Part shown: in pieces, positions 41,634 to 49,440 of the stretch
Layout: the number at the start of each line of letters is the position of its first letter
Numbering within the stretch: the first letter of the stretch is position 1
Source of the DNA: a bacterium
GTDB taxonomy: Bacteria; UBA10199; 2-02-FULL-44-16; JAAZCA01
DNA length: 64,000 nt
Direction of reading: 5' to 3'
NCBI GenBank assembly: GCA_021810905.1
Contig: JAJZQH010000005.1
Span: 62,001-126,000 of the forward strand
Notes under the pieces: model-generated
Told to the model about the DNA's origin: nothing
What the model saw: the letters and a program-made list of their open reading frames with translations, nothing else
The model's database searches: none
Translations under genes and position numbers: made by a program

Positions 41634-41744
41634 CCGGTTTTTTAGGATTTGCAGTCATTCAGATTTCGAATTTGTTTCGGATTTCGTGCTTTGGATTTAG
41701 GATTTGTTTCGACATTGGGATTTCGAGATTCGGATTTGCAGTTC
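41634..41744. repeat. single heptad array, GGATTTC word, upstream of tRNA-His
   Basis: A run of GGATTT/GATTTCGA/GATTCGGATTT units with a period near seven. It resembles one arm of the other heptad elements but has no complementary partner nearby. It ends just before the tRNA gene and so occupies the tRNA promoter region. Confidence 0.7.
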
Positions 41745-41747
41745 GAT

Positions 41748-41823
41748 GGTGGCTATGGTGCAGCGGCAGCACATCTGACTGTGGCTCAGAGGGTCGTGGG
41801 TTCGAATCCCACTAGCCACCCCA
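41748..41823 (+). tRNA. tRNA-His (GTG)
   Basis: Full cloverleaf: acceptor GTGGCTA/TAGCCAC, anticodon stem TCTGA/TCAGA around loop CTGTGGC (anticodon GTG), T-arm GTGGGTTCGAATCCCAC. The extra G at 41748 faces discriminator C (41820), the tRNA-His identity element. CCA is encoded. A terminator follows at once. Confidence 0.97.
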
Positions 41824-41826
41824 CTC

Positions 41827-41854
41827 AAAGCCTCCGAGAAATCGGGGGCTTTTG
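41827..41854 (+). terminator. terminator after tRNA-His
   Basis: Stem AAAGCCTCCGA/TCGGGGGCTTT with loop GAAA and TTGTTTT. Confidence 0.85.
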
Positions 41855-42006
41855 TTTTGGACTGATGGTAGGTTTCGAACAACAGTTGGTCCCTCCATCG
41901 GAGAGGTGTTGTCCACTTCATTTCCCGGCCACATCGGCCATCGCGCACTCGCGACGAATGCCATCTTCTGAGCGTCTCTTCCTCCCATCACAGAAGGCGG
42001 TAAAAG

Positions 42007-42528
42007 TTACCGATCGGCCAAATTAACCCTGCCTACACGAGTCAAAGTATGACGCAGATATTTATATTCATGCCAGACAAGAATAATGACCACGACGTCC
42101 ACTATGGTTATAACCAGCATCCCGAAAGAATATGTGAGGCTGTAGAGATAAAGTTGATAGGTAATGAAAAATCCAAAAACAGCTATGGCAACTGGATAGT
42201 ACCAAAGTTTCTTTCGTAGAAGTCCTACTATAAGCCATATCTTTATTACCCCATGGCTTACCAGATACATTACAACGAAATGCTGGGAGCTTACGGAAAA
42301 GTGTTGTGCCCAGTGAAGAAGATAATTCGCAATGAAATCCCTTGGATCCTCGGCAAGTTCTTCCTGTGTGATGAAATTGACAAAGCCGATGATAGATTTT
42401 TGATTGCTAAAATTTACTAGAATACCGGCGATGGCCTCGAACACGGCAAAAAGACCTTTGAATAAGAGACTCACCTCAAACATGAGGTGAATATTCTTTT
42501 CCTTAAACAATTTCTTCATGGTGAACAT
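42007..42528 (-). CDS. DUF2127-family membrane protein
   Basis: A 173-residue integral membrane protein with about four helices: an N-terminal KGLFAVFEAIAGILV, then HGVIKIWLIVGLL, PVAIAVFGFFITYQLY and FGMLVITIVDVVVIILVWHEY. The order and KxxW/GLL/YP patterns match DUF2127. Function of the family is unknown. The gene is clearly more AT-rich than its neighbours and lies between tRNA-His and a 9-bp copy of the tRNA 3' end, which suggests it arrived on a small integrated element. Confidence 0.82.
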   Translation of the reverse strand: MFTMKKLFKEKNIHLMFEVSLLFKGLFAVFEAIAGILVNFSNQKSIIGFVNFITQEELAEDPRDFIANYLLHWAQHFSVSSQHFVVMYLVSHGVIKIWLIVGLLRKKLWYYPVAIAVFGFFITYQLYLYSLTYSFGMLVITIVDVVVIILVWHEYKYLRHTLTRVGRVNLADR

Positions 42529-42728
42529 ATTCTGAAATATGTGTTTACGGTAGTAACTGAAACACAGTCAATCGAAAAGAGTTAACAGCCAGAGAAGTCG
42601 GCACTGAACAACATGTTATCAGCGTTCCGACCACTCCCTTCATGACTACGCCATATATAACATGATTAAAAAAACCTATGCTGCATATTTCATACACGCA
42701 GTTCTAAACTCTTCTAAATGGCCACCCC

Positions 42729-42762
42729 AAAAGAAAACCCCCGTGAAGGGGGTTTTCTTTTT
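42729..42762. terminator. strong hairpin terminator
   Basis: AAAAGAAAACCCCC/GGGGGTTTTCTTTT with loop GTGAA. No gene ends directly upstream of it; it may be the former terminator of tRNA-His. Confidence 0.85.
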
Positions 42763-42828
42763 GAGGTGACTCGTACGTGCATAAAACACGGTGGATTACT
42801 AGCCTCTCGGCTCGTGATACGAAACATC

Positions 42829-42876
42829 GTTAGACGGAGCAAACGGGCACTGCAACGTAACTCGCTGAAATGTTCA
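42829..42876 (+). repeat. dispersed repeat, copy A
   Basis: GTTAGACGGAGCAAA...CTGCAACGTAAC...GAAATGTTCA. Matches copy B at 45286 closely and a reverse-strand relative at about 22290-22325. Confidence 0.75.
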
Positions 42877-42922
42877 ACCCAAACGATTCGGCTTGCCGCG
42901 GGGAGAATCCTTTGGACTATTC

Positions 42923-43696
42923 CTAATACGCTGTCTTCCCCTTGCGTGTTGCACTGCCTTTTTTAAGCGCCTTCATTTCAGAAGGGGCGACGGCACTGGC
43001 TATGCTGTTCATGATGGAGGGGAGTTGTTGTTCAAGGCCTTTTGCCACATCGTTCATGATACCGTTGTACTTCGTCATTGTATAGAATGATGGCTTCATC
43101 TCTGAAATGAGCTCCATTTTCTGGATGGGCAGTTCCATGGTCCAGATGAGATCCTTGCTCTTCATCTCCCTGATCTCCAGAATAACCGTGCCATTAACCT
43201 CCACCTTCTCTGTCAGTGTTCCAGGCTTGTCAACATGGCTCACGCTGAAGGCCAGCTTGATCTTTGGCGTGAGATAGAAGTCGATCATCTTTCTGTACGC
43301 AGGCGGAATGACATCATACGATTCGTATGGGCCCTTGATATCGAAGCCATTGGCATAGAGGACCTCTGCGATTGCTCTTCGAAACTTGACAGGAAAGTTT
43401 GCGACCTGAGGAAAGGCGAACCATGCCATCTTATCATCCTGCACATCGAGCTTTCCAATGGCCTTCAACTGATCGCTCCACGATCCCTTAGGAGTAACAT
43501 CAGCAGAAAAGAAGTCCACCTTTGCGACGGCGAATGTCACTACCGCTGAGCCTGGAGGATTATTTGCAACCGGCGTGTAATTGAATTCAGCGATGTACGG
43601 TTCGATGACTTCCATCTGATCCTCTTTTGCAGACGCAACACCCTTGCCTGCTATCAGGATAGTCATGATCAAGGCGATCATAAGTCGGTTTCGCAT
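42923..43696 (-). CDS. exported protein, possibly HpaA/NLBH-like
   Basis: A 257-residue protein with a signal peptide (MRNRLMIALIMTILIAGKGVASA). The mature part begins with a strand-rich section (EFNYTPVANNPPGSAVVTFA). It then follows an order like HpaA, the sheath/adhesin lipoprotein of Helicobacter: a VLYANGFDIKG helix-strand, a GTVILEIREMKSKDLIW strand pair, MELPIQKMEL, and a C-terminal amphipathic helix with a Lys-rich tail. The match is by layout only and is tentative. Unlike HpaA it has no lipobox. Low-GC surroundings suggest mobile DNA. Confidence 0.6.
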   Translation of the reverse strand: MRNRLMIALIMTILIAGKGVASAKEDQMEVIEPYIAEFNYTPVANNPPGSAVVTFAVAKVDFFSADVTPKGSWSDQLKAIGKLDVQDDKMAWFAFPQVANFPVKFRRAIAEVLYANGFDIKGPYESYDVIPPAYRKMIDFYLTPKIKLAFSVSHVDKPGTLTEKVEVNGTVILEIREMKSKDLIWTMELPIQKMELISEMKPSFYTMTKYNGIMNDVAKGLEQQLPSIMNSIASAVAPSEMKALKKGSATRKGKTAY

Positions 43697-43823
43697 AGTA
43701 AGTTCCTCTTGCAGTTTACATTGTGCATCGTGTCAGACAGAGCATAATGATGCCACGAGCCACCCAAAAGGACAACGGGTAAAGCCCTCAAACCTCGCGA
43801 AATACTTGCGCAGAGGTTCCTCC

Positions 43824-43857
43824 GTCTGAGATATTCCTGCGTCTGAGATATTCTTGC
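43824..43857. repeat. 17-bp tandem duplication
   Basis: GTCTGAGATATTCCTGC followed directly by GTCTGAGATATTCTTGC (one mismatch), in the gap before the dehydrogenase gene. Confidence 0.9.
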
Positions 43858-43944
43858 ATTTTGAACGCCTGAGGATCATAGGCAGCTTCTTCCTCGGGAC
43901 AACGCCGCACATCATCATGCAGGGACGGAAAGAGGCCAGCCAAC

Positions 43945-44832
43945 ATGAAAATTGCCATCATCGAACCGATAGGGATCGCGAGTGAGGAGATTCGTGCCGC
44001 ATTATCCGGCCATACCATTACGGAATGCGACAGCCGTCAATGGAGCGATGAGCAGCTGATCCGTTTTGTGAAGGAGGTCGATATCATCACCCTCACCAAC
44101 CGGCGTTTGTCCAGAGCCGTGATCGATGCGGCGACGCAGTTGAAGTTGATCGCGGTCGCATTTTCCGGAATCGATCATGTCGATCTGGATGCTGCAAAGA
44201 AAAGAGATATCCCCGTAAAGAATGCCGCAGGTTATGCCAGCACTGCCGTGTCCGAACTGGTCGTCGGACTCATGATCTCACTCGCACGCAATATTCCGGA
44301 GAATGACCGGAAAATAAGACAAGGAGCCGCGACCAATACGGGCACGGAACTGAAGGGCAAAGTCCTCGGAATCGTAGGCTTCGGCGCGATCGGTTCGGAA
44401 GTGGCAAGGCTCGCACAGGCGTTTCGGATGACAACGCTGGTGTACGATAGAAAAAACTCTCTCACATTAGAGGATCTCTTTTCCCGATCTGATTTCGTTA
44501 CGCTCCATGTGCCTCTCAGCGATGTCACGCGAGGCATGGTCGATTTGCGGCTTTTGTCCAAGATGAAGCGGACTGCCTATCTGATCAATTGCGCCAGAGG
44601 GCCCATCGTGAAGAGCTATGATCTCCGGCAGGCGTTGGAGCAAGGCTTGATTGCGGGTGCAGCGCTGGATGTCTTCGACGTCGAGCCGCCGTTGCCGGCT
44701 GATGATCCCCTTTTTGAAGTGCCTCATCTGATCGCGACGCCGCATATCGGATTCAATACGCGCGAGGCGCTCAGGGCGAAAGGGGAATTGACCCTCAAGA
44801 ACATCAAAGAGTTTCTCCAGACTTCGCATTGA
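43945..44832 (+). CDS. D-isomer-specific 2-hydroxyacid dehydrogenase
   Basis: A 295-residue NAD(P)-dependent dehydrogenase. The nucleotide-binding motif is GIVGFGAIGSEVARLA near residue 139. Catalytic residues are the Arg in NCARGPI, the Glu in VFDVEPPLP and the His in ATPHIGFNT. VAFSGIDHVDL and the split catalytic domain are family features. It could reduce glyoxylate, hydroxypyruvate or phenylpyruvate; the substrate cannot be read. It stands alone, with a degraded gene downstream. Confidence 0.93.
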   Translation: MKIAIIEPIGIASEEIRAALSGHTITECDSRQWSDEQLIRFVKEVDIITLTNRRLSRAVIDAATQLKLIAVAFSGIDHVDLDAAKKRDIPVKNAAGYASTAVSELVVGLMISLARNIPENDRKIRQGAATNTGTELKGKVLGIVGFGAIGSEVARLAQAFRMTTLVYDRKNSLTLEDLFSRSDFVTLHVPLSDVTRGMVDLRLLSKMKRTAYLINCARGPIVKSYDLRQALEQGLIAGAALDVFDVEPPLPADDPLFEVPHLIATPHIGFNTREALRAKGELTLKNIKEFLQTSH

Positions 44833-44945
44833 ACGTCGTCGCGCGGTGAGGTTTGATCGCGCACCGGAGCCGAAGATCTGCTTGAGCTCTGCTCGGTCCG
44901 CCGGTTTTTCAACATGGTTCGCGGGAATATTCGAGGGAAGGGAGG

Positions 44946-45180
44946 ATGAGGGTTGCCATCAAGTGTCTCGTGACCGTGATCGGAGTGATTCTTTTAGTAA
45001 CGATGGGAGGGGCGCTCCAGGCGAAACCGGAAACCGCGCCGGTCGCCGAAAAGTTCGTCGCGATCACCGTGGACGACCTTCCGGTCATCGCTCAATCGAA
45101 TCACTCTCCCGCAGAACAGGCGGATATCGAGCGGGGCCAGAGGGCCATTCAAGCCTGGGCCGGGAAGATCAAGGGCCTCT
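44946..45180 (+). pseudogene. 5' fragment of a polysaccharide deacetylase-like gene
   Basis: Starts with ATG and a signal peptide (IKCLVTVIGVILLVTMGG), then KFVAITVDDLPVI, the first motif of polysaccharide deacetylases (TVDDLP), and about 35 more residues. The rest of the domain is missing: at 45181 the DNA switches to a piece of a different gene. The open frame continues to 45290 only by chance. Confidence 0.75.
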
Positions 45181-45285
45181 GTTGCCGAGCTGGCCAGGTT
45201 TCATCCCGGGATCTCGTTTGTCGGGGTCGATCATCCGCAGCAGATGGTCGACAGGGCTTCCAGGAGGGCCTCGAAGGAAAATACT
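45181..45285 (+). pseudogene. internal fragment of a SAM-dependent methyltransferase
   Basis: Read in the frame starting at 45181 this gives VAELARFHPGISFVGVDHPQ followed by QMVDRASRRASKE. That is the motif I/post-I region of class I methyltransferases (vxELAxxxPxxxxxGVDxxxxM). Nothing before or after continues the domain; it ends at a dispersed repeat. Confidence 0.65.
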
Positions 45286-45335
45286 GTTAGACGGAGCAAA
45301 ACGCTGCTGCAACGTAACGCGCTTAAATGTTTTCG
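45286..45335 (+). repeat. dispersed repeat, copy B
   Basis: GTTAGACGGAGCAAAACGCT..GCAACGTAACGCGCTTAAATGTT. It truncates the methyltransferase fragment on its left. The next 75 bp (about 45336-45410) read as a short hydrophobic piece (ATFWTGIGFGSSWMQF), possibly another gene relic. Confidence 0.75.
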
Positions 45336-45399
45336 CGCTCCGTATTGACCAGTGCGACGTTCTGGACCGGCATAGGCTTCGGCTCTTCATGGATGCAGT

Positions 45400-47076
45400 T
45401 CACTTACGAGTATCAACAAATTCGAATGCGGGGAGAGCTGAGAGATCATAAGCCTGTAATGCCAGTTCATCGATCCCGCTAAAATCCCTCATTCTGAAGG
45501 CTTGCCGTAAAGCATTCTTTAACTTTCCAGAAAGTTGTTTTGCATCGGGGACCCGTATTCTTCGCAGATATTGAGCTTGGAACCGTAAGTATCCGCCTCT
45601 CATCTTAACGGCATACGACCAGACAAAGAAGAGGGCGACACGAGAGCTGAGAAGGGCGCCCAATACCTCAAGGTCCCAGGCATCTGACGTGATGAAGTAG
45701 AGATTGTGATGTGGGTAATAGCGACCGGGATCAAAAGTGACTTCGTTCGCACCGGCTATGTCCGGAATGAGCAGCTTCGGTGCCTTTACAAGCTCAGGAT
45801 AAACGCGGTCGATGGTGCGATACCAGCCCGTCGCGTTTTTCTTTGCCACATGCCTTCGTCGAATGTCTTCGGCATTAGCATCCAGATATTTTCTCAGCTT
45901 GGGATAGTGCGACAGTTCGACGATCTGGCCATTGTCTTCAAACGTATTAATAACGAATCGTCCCGCATCGTTAATGCAGCCCTTATCCAGGTCTTCTCTC
46001 ATGACCAGAGGCAGGAGGCGGGTCTTCTCAATTTGTGCAGGATCGCTGACAAGATACAGCTTGTCACAGCCAGTGGCTACGCCGATACGGATCTTGGTGT
46101 TGCCGTGGGCTTCAATCAAGTCGTACTGCTTCTCAAGTCGGCGCAACATTTTCATTTGCTCTGGCGAGGCCATGGTCCATGGATCGTCACCTTCAAACCA
46201 TTCTTTGAAATGCGTGTGCGAAACGGATGTTGTGGTGCTGCTCCTGCCATGGAGAGAATCGTAAACAGAACGGCATTCATCTGGGGTTCCGTTCGCCATC
46301 TTGAAAACGCTTACTCCGTCTGTCTTTCCTGGAGCTAGGACAAAGATTGATGGGTAGGCAACGACGTCGGATTCAAACGGGGACGACGTGTGCAAGTCGA
46401 CATAAACACGAACCTGGTATTTTTCGGACACGATTCTTCGAAGGGGAGCTCCATATTTGTTGAGTATCCACCGATCTGCACAGATGAAGGAGAGTACTCC
46501 GTCTGGGCGCAGAAGCGAAAGACATTTCTCTATAAAGGCGACATATAGATCGGCGCGGTCGTAGATGGATTTAAACCGTTTCCGATATTCGGCTTGGAGC
46601 ACGGGGGCGATTTGTTCAATCCTCACGTAGGGCGGGTTCCCAACAACGAAGTCGAAACCAGACTCAATGTCTGCGAGAAGGGTATCGCCTTGATGAACCC
46701 AAGCATCAACAAGGAGTTCCGATTCCTTGCTGCTAAAGTCATGATCCTTCAGCAACAAAAGAAGACGCTGTTTGGTTGTGGAAACATGCTGAGGATCAAT
46801 GTCAAAAGCTGTTATGGCATTCTTCAGAGAGTCACGTGGGTTATCCGAATGTCGATAGGTTTGCAGCAAACGCTCAACAGCAGGCAGCAGGAACGCCCCG
46901 TGTCCACAGGATGGTTCAAGGAGGCGCAGAGAAACAAGGTTCTTGTTGGTCGTGTACCCGGCCAGATTAAGAATGAGATCGACTATATGTGTTTTGGTGA
47001 GAACGACGCCGTGTGTTCCGCCGTCAGAACGCTCACCGTATGAATATGCCTCGGGTGGAATGACCACCGGGAACAT
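45400..47076 (-). CDS. type II DNA N6-adenine methyltransferase, PaeR7I-like
   Basis: About 558 residues starting at the ATG at 47076; an open extension upstream overlaps the end of the nuclease gene and is unlikely to be used. SAM-binding motif I is LLEPSCGHGAFLLP, and catalytic motif IV is GNPPYVRIEQ, the NPPY of N6-adenine enzymes. Motif order (I before IV, target domain last) is the gamma class, as in M.PaeR7I. The C-terminal half is the target-recognition region. It should protect the host site for the adjacent nuclease; in the PaeR7I/XhoI group that is CTCGAG. Confidence 0.9.
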   Translation of the reverse strand: MFPVVIPPEAYSYGERSDGGTHGVVLTKTHIVDLILNLAGYTTNKNLVSLRLLEPSCGHGAFLLPAVERLLQTYRHSDNPRDSLKNAITAFDIDPQHVSTTKQRLLLLLKDHDFSSKESELLVDAWVHQGDTLLADIESGFDFVVGNPPYVRIEQIAPVLQAEYRKRFKSIYDRADLYVAFIEKCLSLLRPDGVLSFICADRWILNKYGAPLRRIVSEKYQVRVYVDLHTSSPFESDVVAYPSIFVLAPGKTDGVSVFKMANGTPDECRSVYDSLHGRSSTTTSVSHTHFKEWFEGDDPWTMASPEQMKMLRRLEKQYDLIEAHGNTKIRIGVATGCDKLYLVSDPAQIEKTRLLPLVMREDLDKGCINDAGRFVINTFEDNGQIVELSHYPKLRKYLDANAEDIRRRHVAKKNATGWYRTIDRVYPELVKAPKLLIPDIAGANEVTFDPGRYYPHHNLYFITSDAWDLEVLGALLSSRVALFFVWSYAVKMRGGYLRFQAQYLRRIRVPDAKQLSGKLKNALRQAFRMRDFSGIDELALQAYDLSALPAFEFVDTRK

Positions 47077-47098
47077 GTCGGTCTGTCTGTTTATGCAT

Positions 47099-47833
47099 TT
47101 ATTCGTTTGCAACGAACACCCCCACGTGACCCGCAAGACCAGCCAGGAATACACGCATCGTTAAATCTGCGGATGGTTCAGAGTATTGCCCCTTTGGACC
47201 GCCTGATGCTGTTGATGTAAGAAATGCGCCACCATCAAACAGTTTTTCTCTTATAAGTTTCTGGATCAGAAGTTCATACCTTTTTGCGTAGGATGCATTT
47301 TTGAACTCTGGAAAGACTTGGAAATGGGGCTCTTCAACGGCGACGGGGGCGGTGGATTCCGTGCAATCCTCAAGGAGCATTACCCAGCCAAGCCAAGGTC
47401 GTCTACAATCCCCTCCGAACGCACATTCTCGGTATGCAGTCCAAAGATCCTGAGAAGTTCCTATCGCTTCTTCGGTTCGATTGTTGAAATTATTCCCAAA
47501 GGATGGACCACGCTGAGATTTGAATTCCATTGCTGCGATGAGTTGCCCTTTGGAGATGACGAGCATGTCCCAGCGTTTTGTTGGGCGAAAGTAGCCTGGG
47601 AGCTCTAGCTTGGTATTCAGGAATACATCAGCATCCGGCATGCCTGAATCCTGCAGCAACTGACGAACGACAGTGCAAAAGCCATCCATCTGCTTGCCAC
47701 ACGTAACTGCTGCCCGCCTACCACGATCAGCATCGCCCTTTGCCTGTCTATTGGATTGCGATTTAAGGGTTTTCCAATAATGAGCCACCGTTTTTTTGAT
47801 CAGTGGATCATACTTGTTATAATCAAGTCTCAT
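47099..47833 (-). CDS. PaeR7I/XhoI-family type II restriction endonuclease
   Basis: A 244-residue nuclease; I start at 47833 (MRLDYNKYDPLIKKTVAHYW) after GGTGG, with 47845 an alternative. The PD-(D/E)xK core is KRWDMLVISKGQLIAAMEFK (D...E-x-K), followed by GPSFGNNFNNRTEEAIG, a signature block of the XhoI/PaeR7I family. Length matches PaeR7I (about 246). Predicted target CTCGAG. The gene lies 22 bases upstream of its methyltransferase on the same strand, so the nuclease is transcribed first. Lower GC and neighbouring gene relics point to horizontal arrival. Confidence 0.92.
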   Translation of the reverse strand: MRLDYNKYDPLIKKTVAHYWKTLKSQSNRQAKGDADRGRRAAVTCGKQMDGFCTVVRQLLQDSGMPDADVFLNTKLELPGYFRPTKRWDMLVISKGQLIAAMEFKSQRGPSFGNNFNNRTEEAIGTSQDLWTAYRECAFGGDCRRPWLGWVMLLEDCTESTAPVAVEEPHFQVFPEFKNASYAKRYELLIQKLIREKLFDGGAFLTSTASGGPKGQYSEPSADLTMRVFLAGLAGHVGVFVANE

Positions 47834-47985
47834 GTCTACCACCATAATCAGTAGAAGCATCGGAGTCAAATGGGGGATTATAAAAAAATCAACTCGTTGG
47901 CCCAAGAATTCCTGCTGTTAATCTATGATCGGGGTTCCTTCGACGACGTGGACGGCGGGAGGCGCATGCCGAGCGCCGTCATGGA

Positions 47986-49440
47986 CTAGAATTGCGGACA
48001 CTTTTCGGGAAGCGCCGCGGAGTTGATGCCTTCGCATTTGGTGTTGTCCACCGTCAGGTTGCCCGCGGGGTCGAGCGTCACCGTCCAGATAGTATCGAAA
48101 TCATCGGTGGGCCAGTTCGGCGCAGTCGGTCCGCCGCCATTCGGGAAATAACTCGCTATCAGCGCATTCACGGTTATCGGTATGTGTTCATGTTCCCAGC
48201 CTACGAGCACGGTCCGATTCGAGAACCCGCCGTCGCTGAAGAAGAATGCGCTGGCTTGCGTCGCGAGCTCGGGCGGATTCTGGGCGAAGATCTCGAGGCC
48301 CGCGACGAGATTGAAGGGCAGGCCATTGGCGATCGCATACGGCAGCACGGTGAGCGAAGGTCTGACATATGACCAGTTGGAATTTCCCGCGGCATCTGCC
48401 GTGCCAGCGATGATCTGAGCCGGATCAATGGAATAAACCTCGTCGGGGCTGATCTTCCCGCGCAGCGCGTTCGGGAGATCGAGCGCGCGCCATTGTCCTG
48501 CACACACGTAGTTGCCATCATCGAAGACTCCCGGATGCGCCTCTGCGTGCCTCACAAAGTAGATCGTTTCGTTTGTATTGATCCCGCCAGGTATTATGGC
48601 GCCGCCACTTCCGCCTGTGACTGTAATGCTGAAAGGTGTCTGCTCCTTGCACTCGGTGCTGATCGGGATCGGCGAGGGCAACTCGGGATAGGTTGAAGGC
48701 GGATCCAGATGGGCGTCGAAAGTAACCAGGCTCGCCGATCCCGAAGGCAGGATCGAAATCGCATACACGAAGTTGGGACCCGGATAATTTTTCGGAACGA
48801 TCAGATTATAATTTTTGAGTTTCGTGATATTCGTGAGCAGACTGTGGATGGTCTCCCAGGGCGCCGAGAAGACATAATAGCCTGGAACCCCCGCGCCGAT
48901 GATGCTGCTTGCCAAAGTTTCGTTGTCACCATTCGCGTCGCTAAAATCGATGCCCTGACAAGCGATGCAGGAAACGAGCTGGGGTGCGACTCCGCTGGGG
49001 ACGGCGTTCGCCGCGTACGAGGTATTGACTGGATAGCTGTTGGCCTGGACCGGGACGCTATCGAAGTACAAGGTGACTTGATTGAGCAGTGCGAACTGCT
49101 GAATGCCCTCCAGCGCCGCCATGTCCGGATAATTGTTTGCTGTCTGCAGATGAGTCATCGGTTCGAGCGCGTAGATCGAGGTCGCATTATTGTTGCCGAG
49201 CACCTGCTGTTTCAGCGCCGTGGCCATGAGGAGGGATCGCTGCAGACCTTGATTCGTGAGGTTTGCGGTATCGGGATCCACGTCTCCGGGGGCGTTGAAA
49301 GTCAGATCTTCGCTCGCCACGAAGATGAGATTGATGTTGGCTGCACTCAACGGGACATTGCTGGAACTTCCTCCGCATCCCGCGAACAGGGCCATGGCGA
49401 GGATGAGCAACAGCGCCAGCATATCGTTTCTTTTTTTCAT
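47986..49440 (-). CDS. lipoprotein with two histidine-phosphatase-like domains, the first degenerate
   Basis: A 484-residue lipoprotein (MLALLLILAMALFAGC; lipobox FAGC). The C-terminal domain is a complete histidine phosphatase: ETIYFVRHAEAHPG supplies RHAE and VLVGWEHEHIPITV the second catalytic His. The N-terminal domain has the same order (INLIFVASEDL, LTNQGLQRSLLMATAL, SIYALEPMTHLQT, YYVFSAPWETIHSLL), but VASED replaces RHGE and the second His is lost. Start at 49440 overlaps the preceding phosphoesterase stop (ATGA). A surface or periplasmic phosphatase is likely; substrate unknown. Confidence 0.82.
   Translation of the reverse strand: MKKRNDMLALLLILAMALFAGCGGSSSNVPLSAANINLIFVASEDLTFNAPGDVDPDTANLTNQGLQRSLLMATALKQQVLGNNNATSIYALEPMTHLQTANNYPDMAALEGIQQFALLNQVTLYFDSVPVQANSYPVNTSYAANAVPSGVAPQLVSCIACQGIDFSDANGDNETLASSIIGAGVPGYYVFSAPWETIHSLLTNITKLKNYNLIVPKNYPGPNFVYAISILPSGSASLVTFDAHLDPPSTYPELPSPIPISTECKEQTPFSITVTGGSGGAIIPGGINTNETIYFVRHAEAHPGVFDDGNYVCAGQWRALDLPNALRGKISPDEVYSIDPAQIIAGTADAAGNSNWSYVRPSLTVLPYAIANGLPFNLVAGLEIFAQNPPELATQASAFFFSDGGFSNRTVLVGWEHEHIPITVNALIASYFPNGGGPTAPNWPTDDFDTIWTVTLDPAGNLTVDNTKCEGINSAALPEKCPQF

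Larger units (their letters stand above)
42529..42922. other. AT-rich gap with terminator and repeat remnants
   Basis: No gene seen. It contains GCCACCCCA (42721-42729), a copy of the tRNA-His 3' end, directly followed by a strong terminator hairpin (42729-42762). Then come a copy of the dispersed GTTAGACGGAGC repeat (from 42829) and a partial REP-like element (about 42885-42925). Confidence 0.7.
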
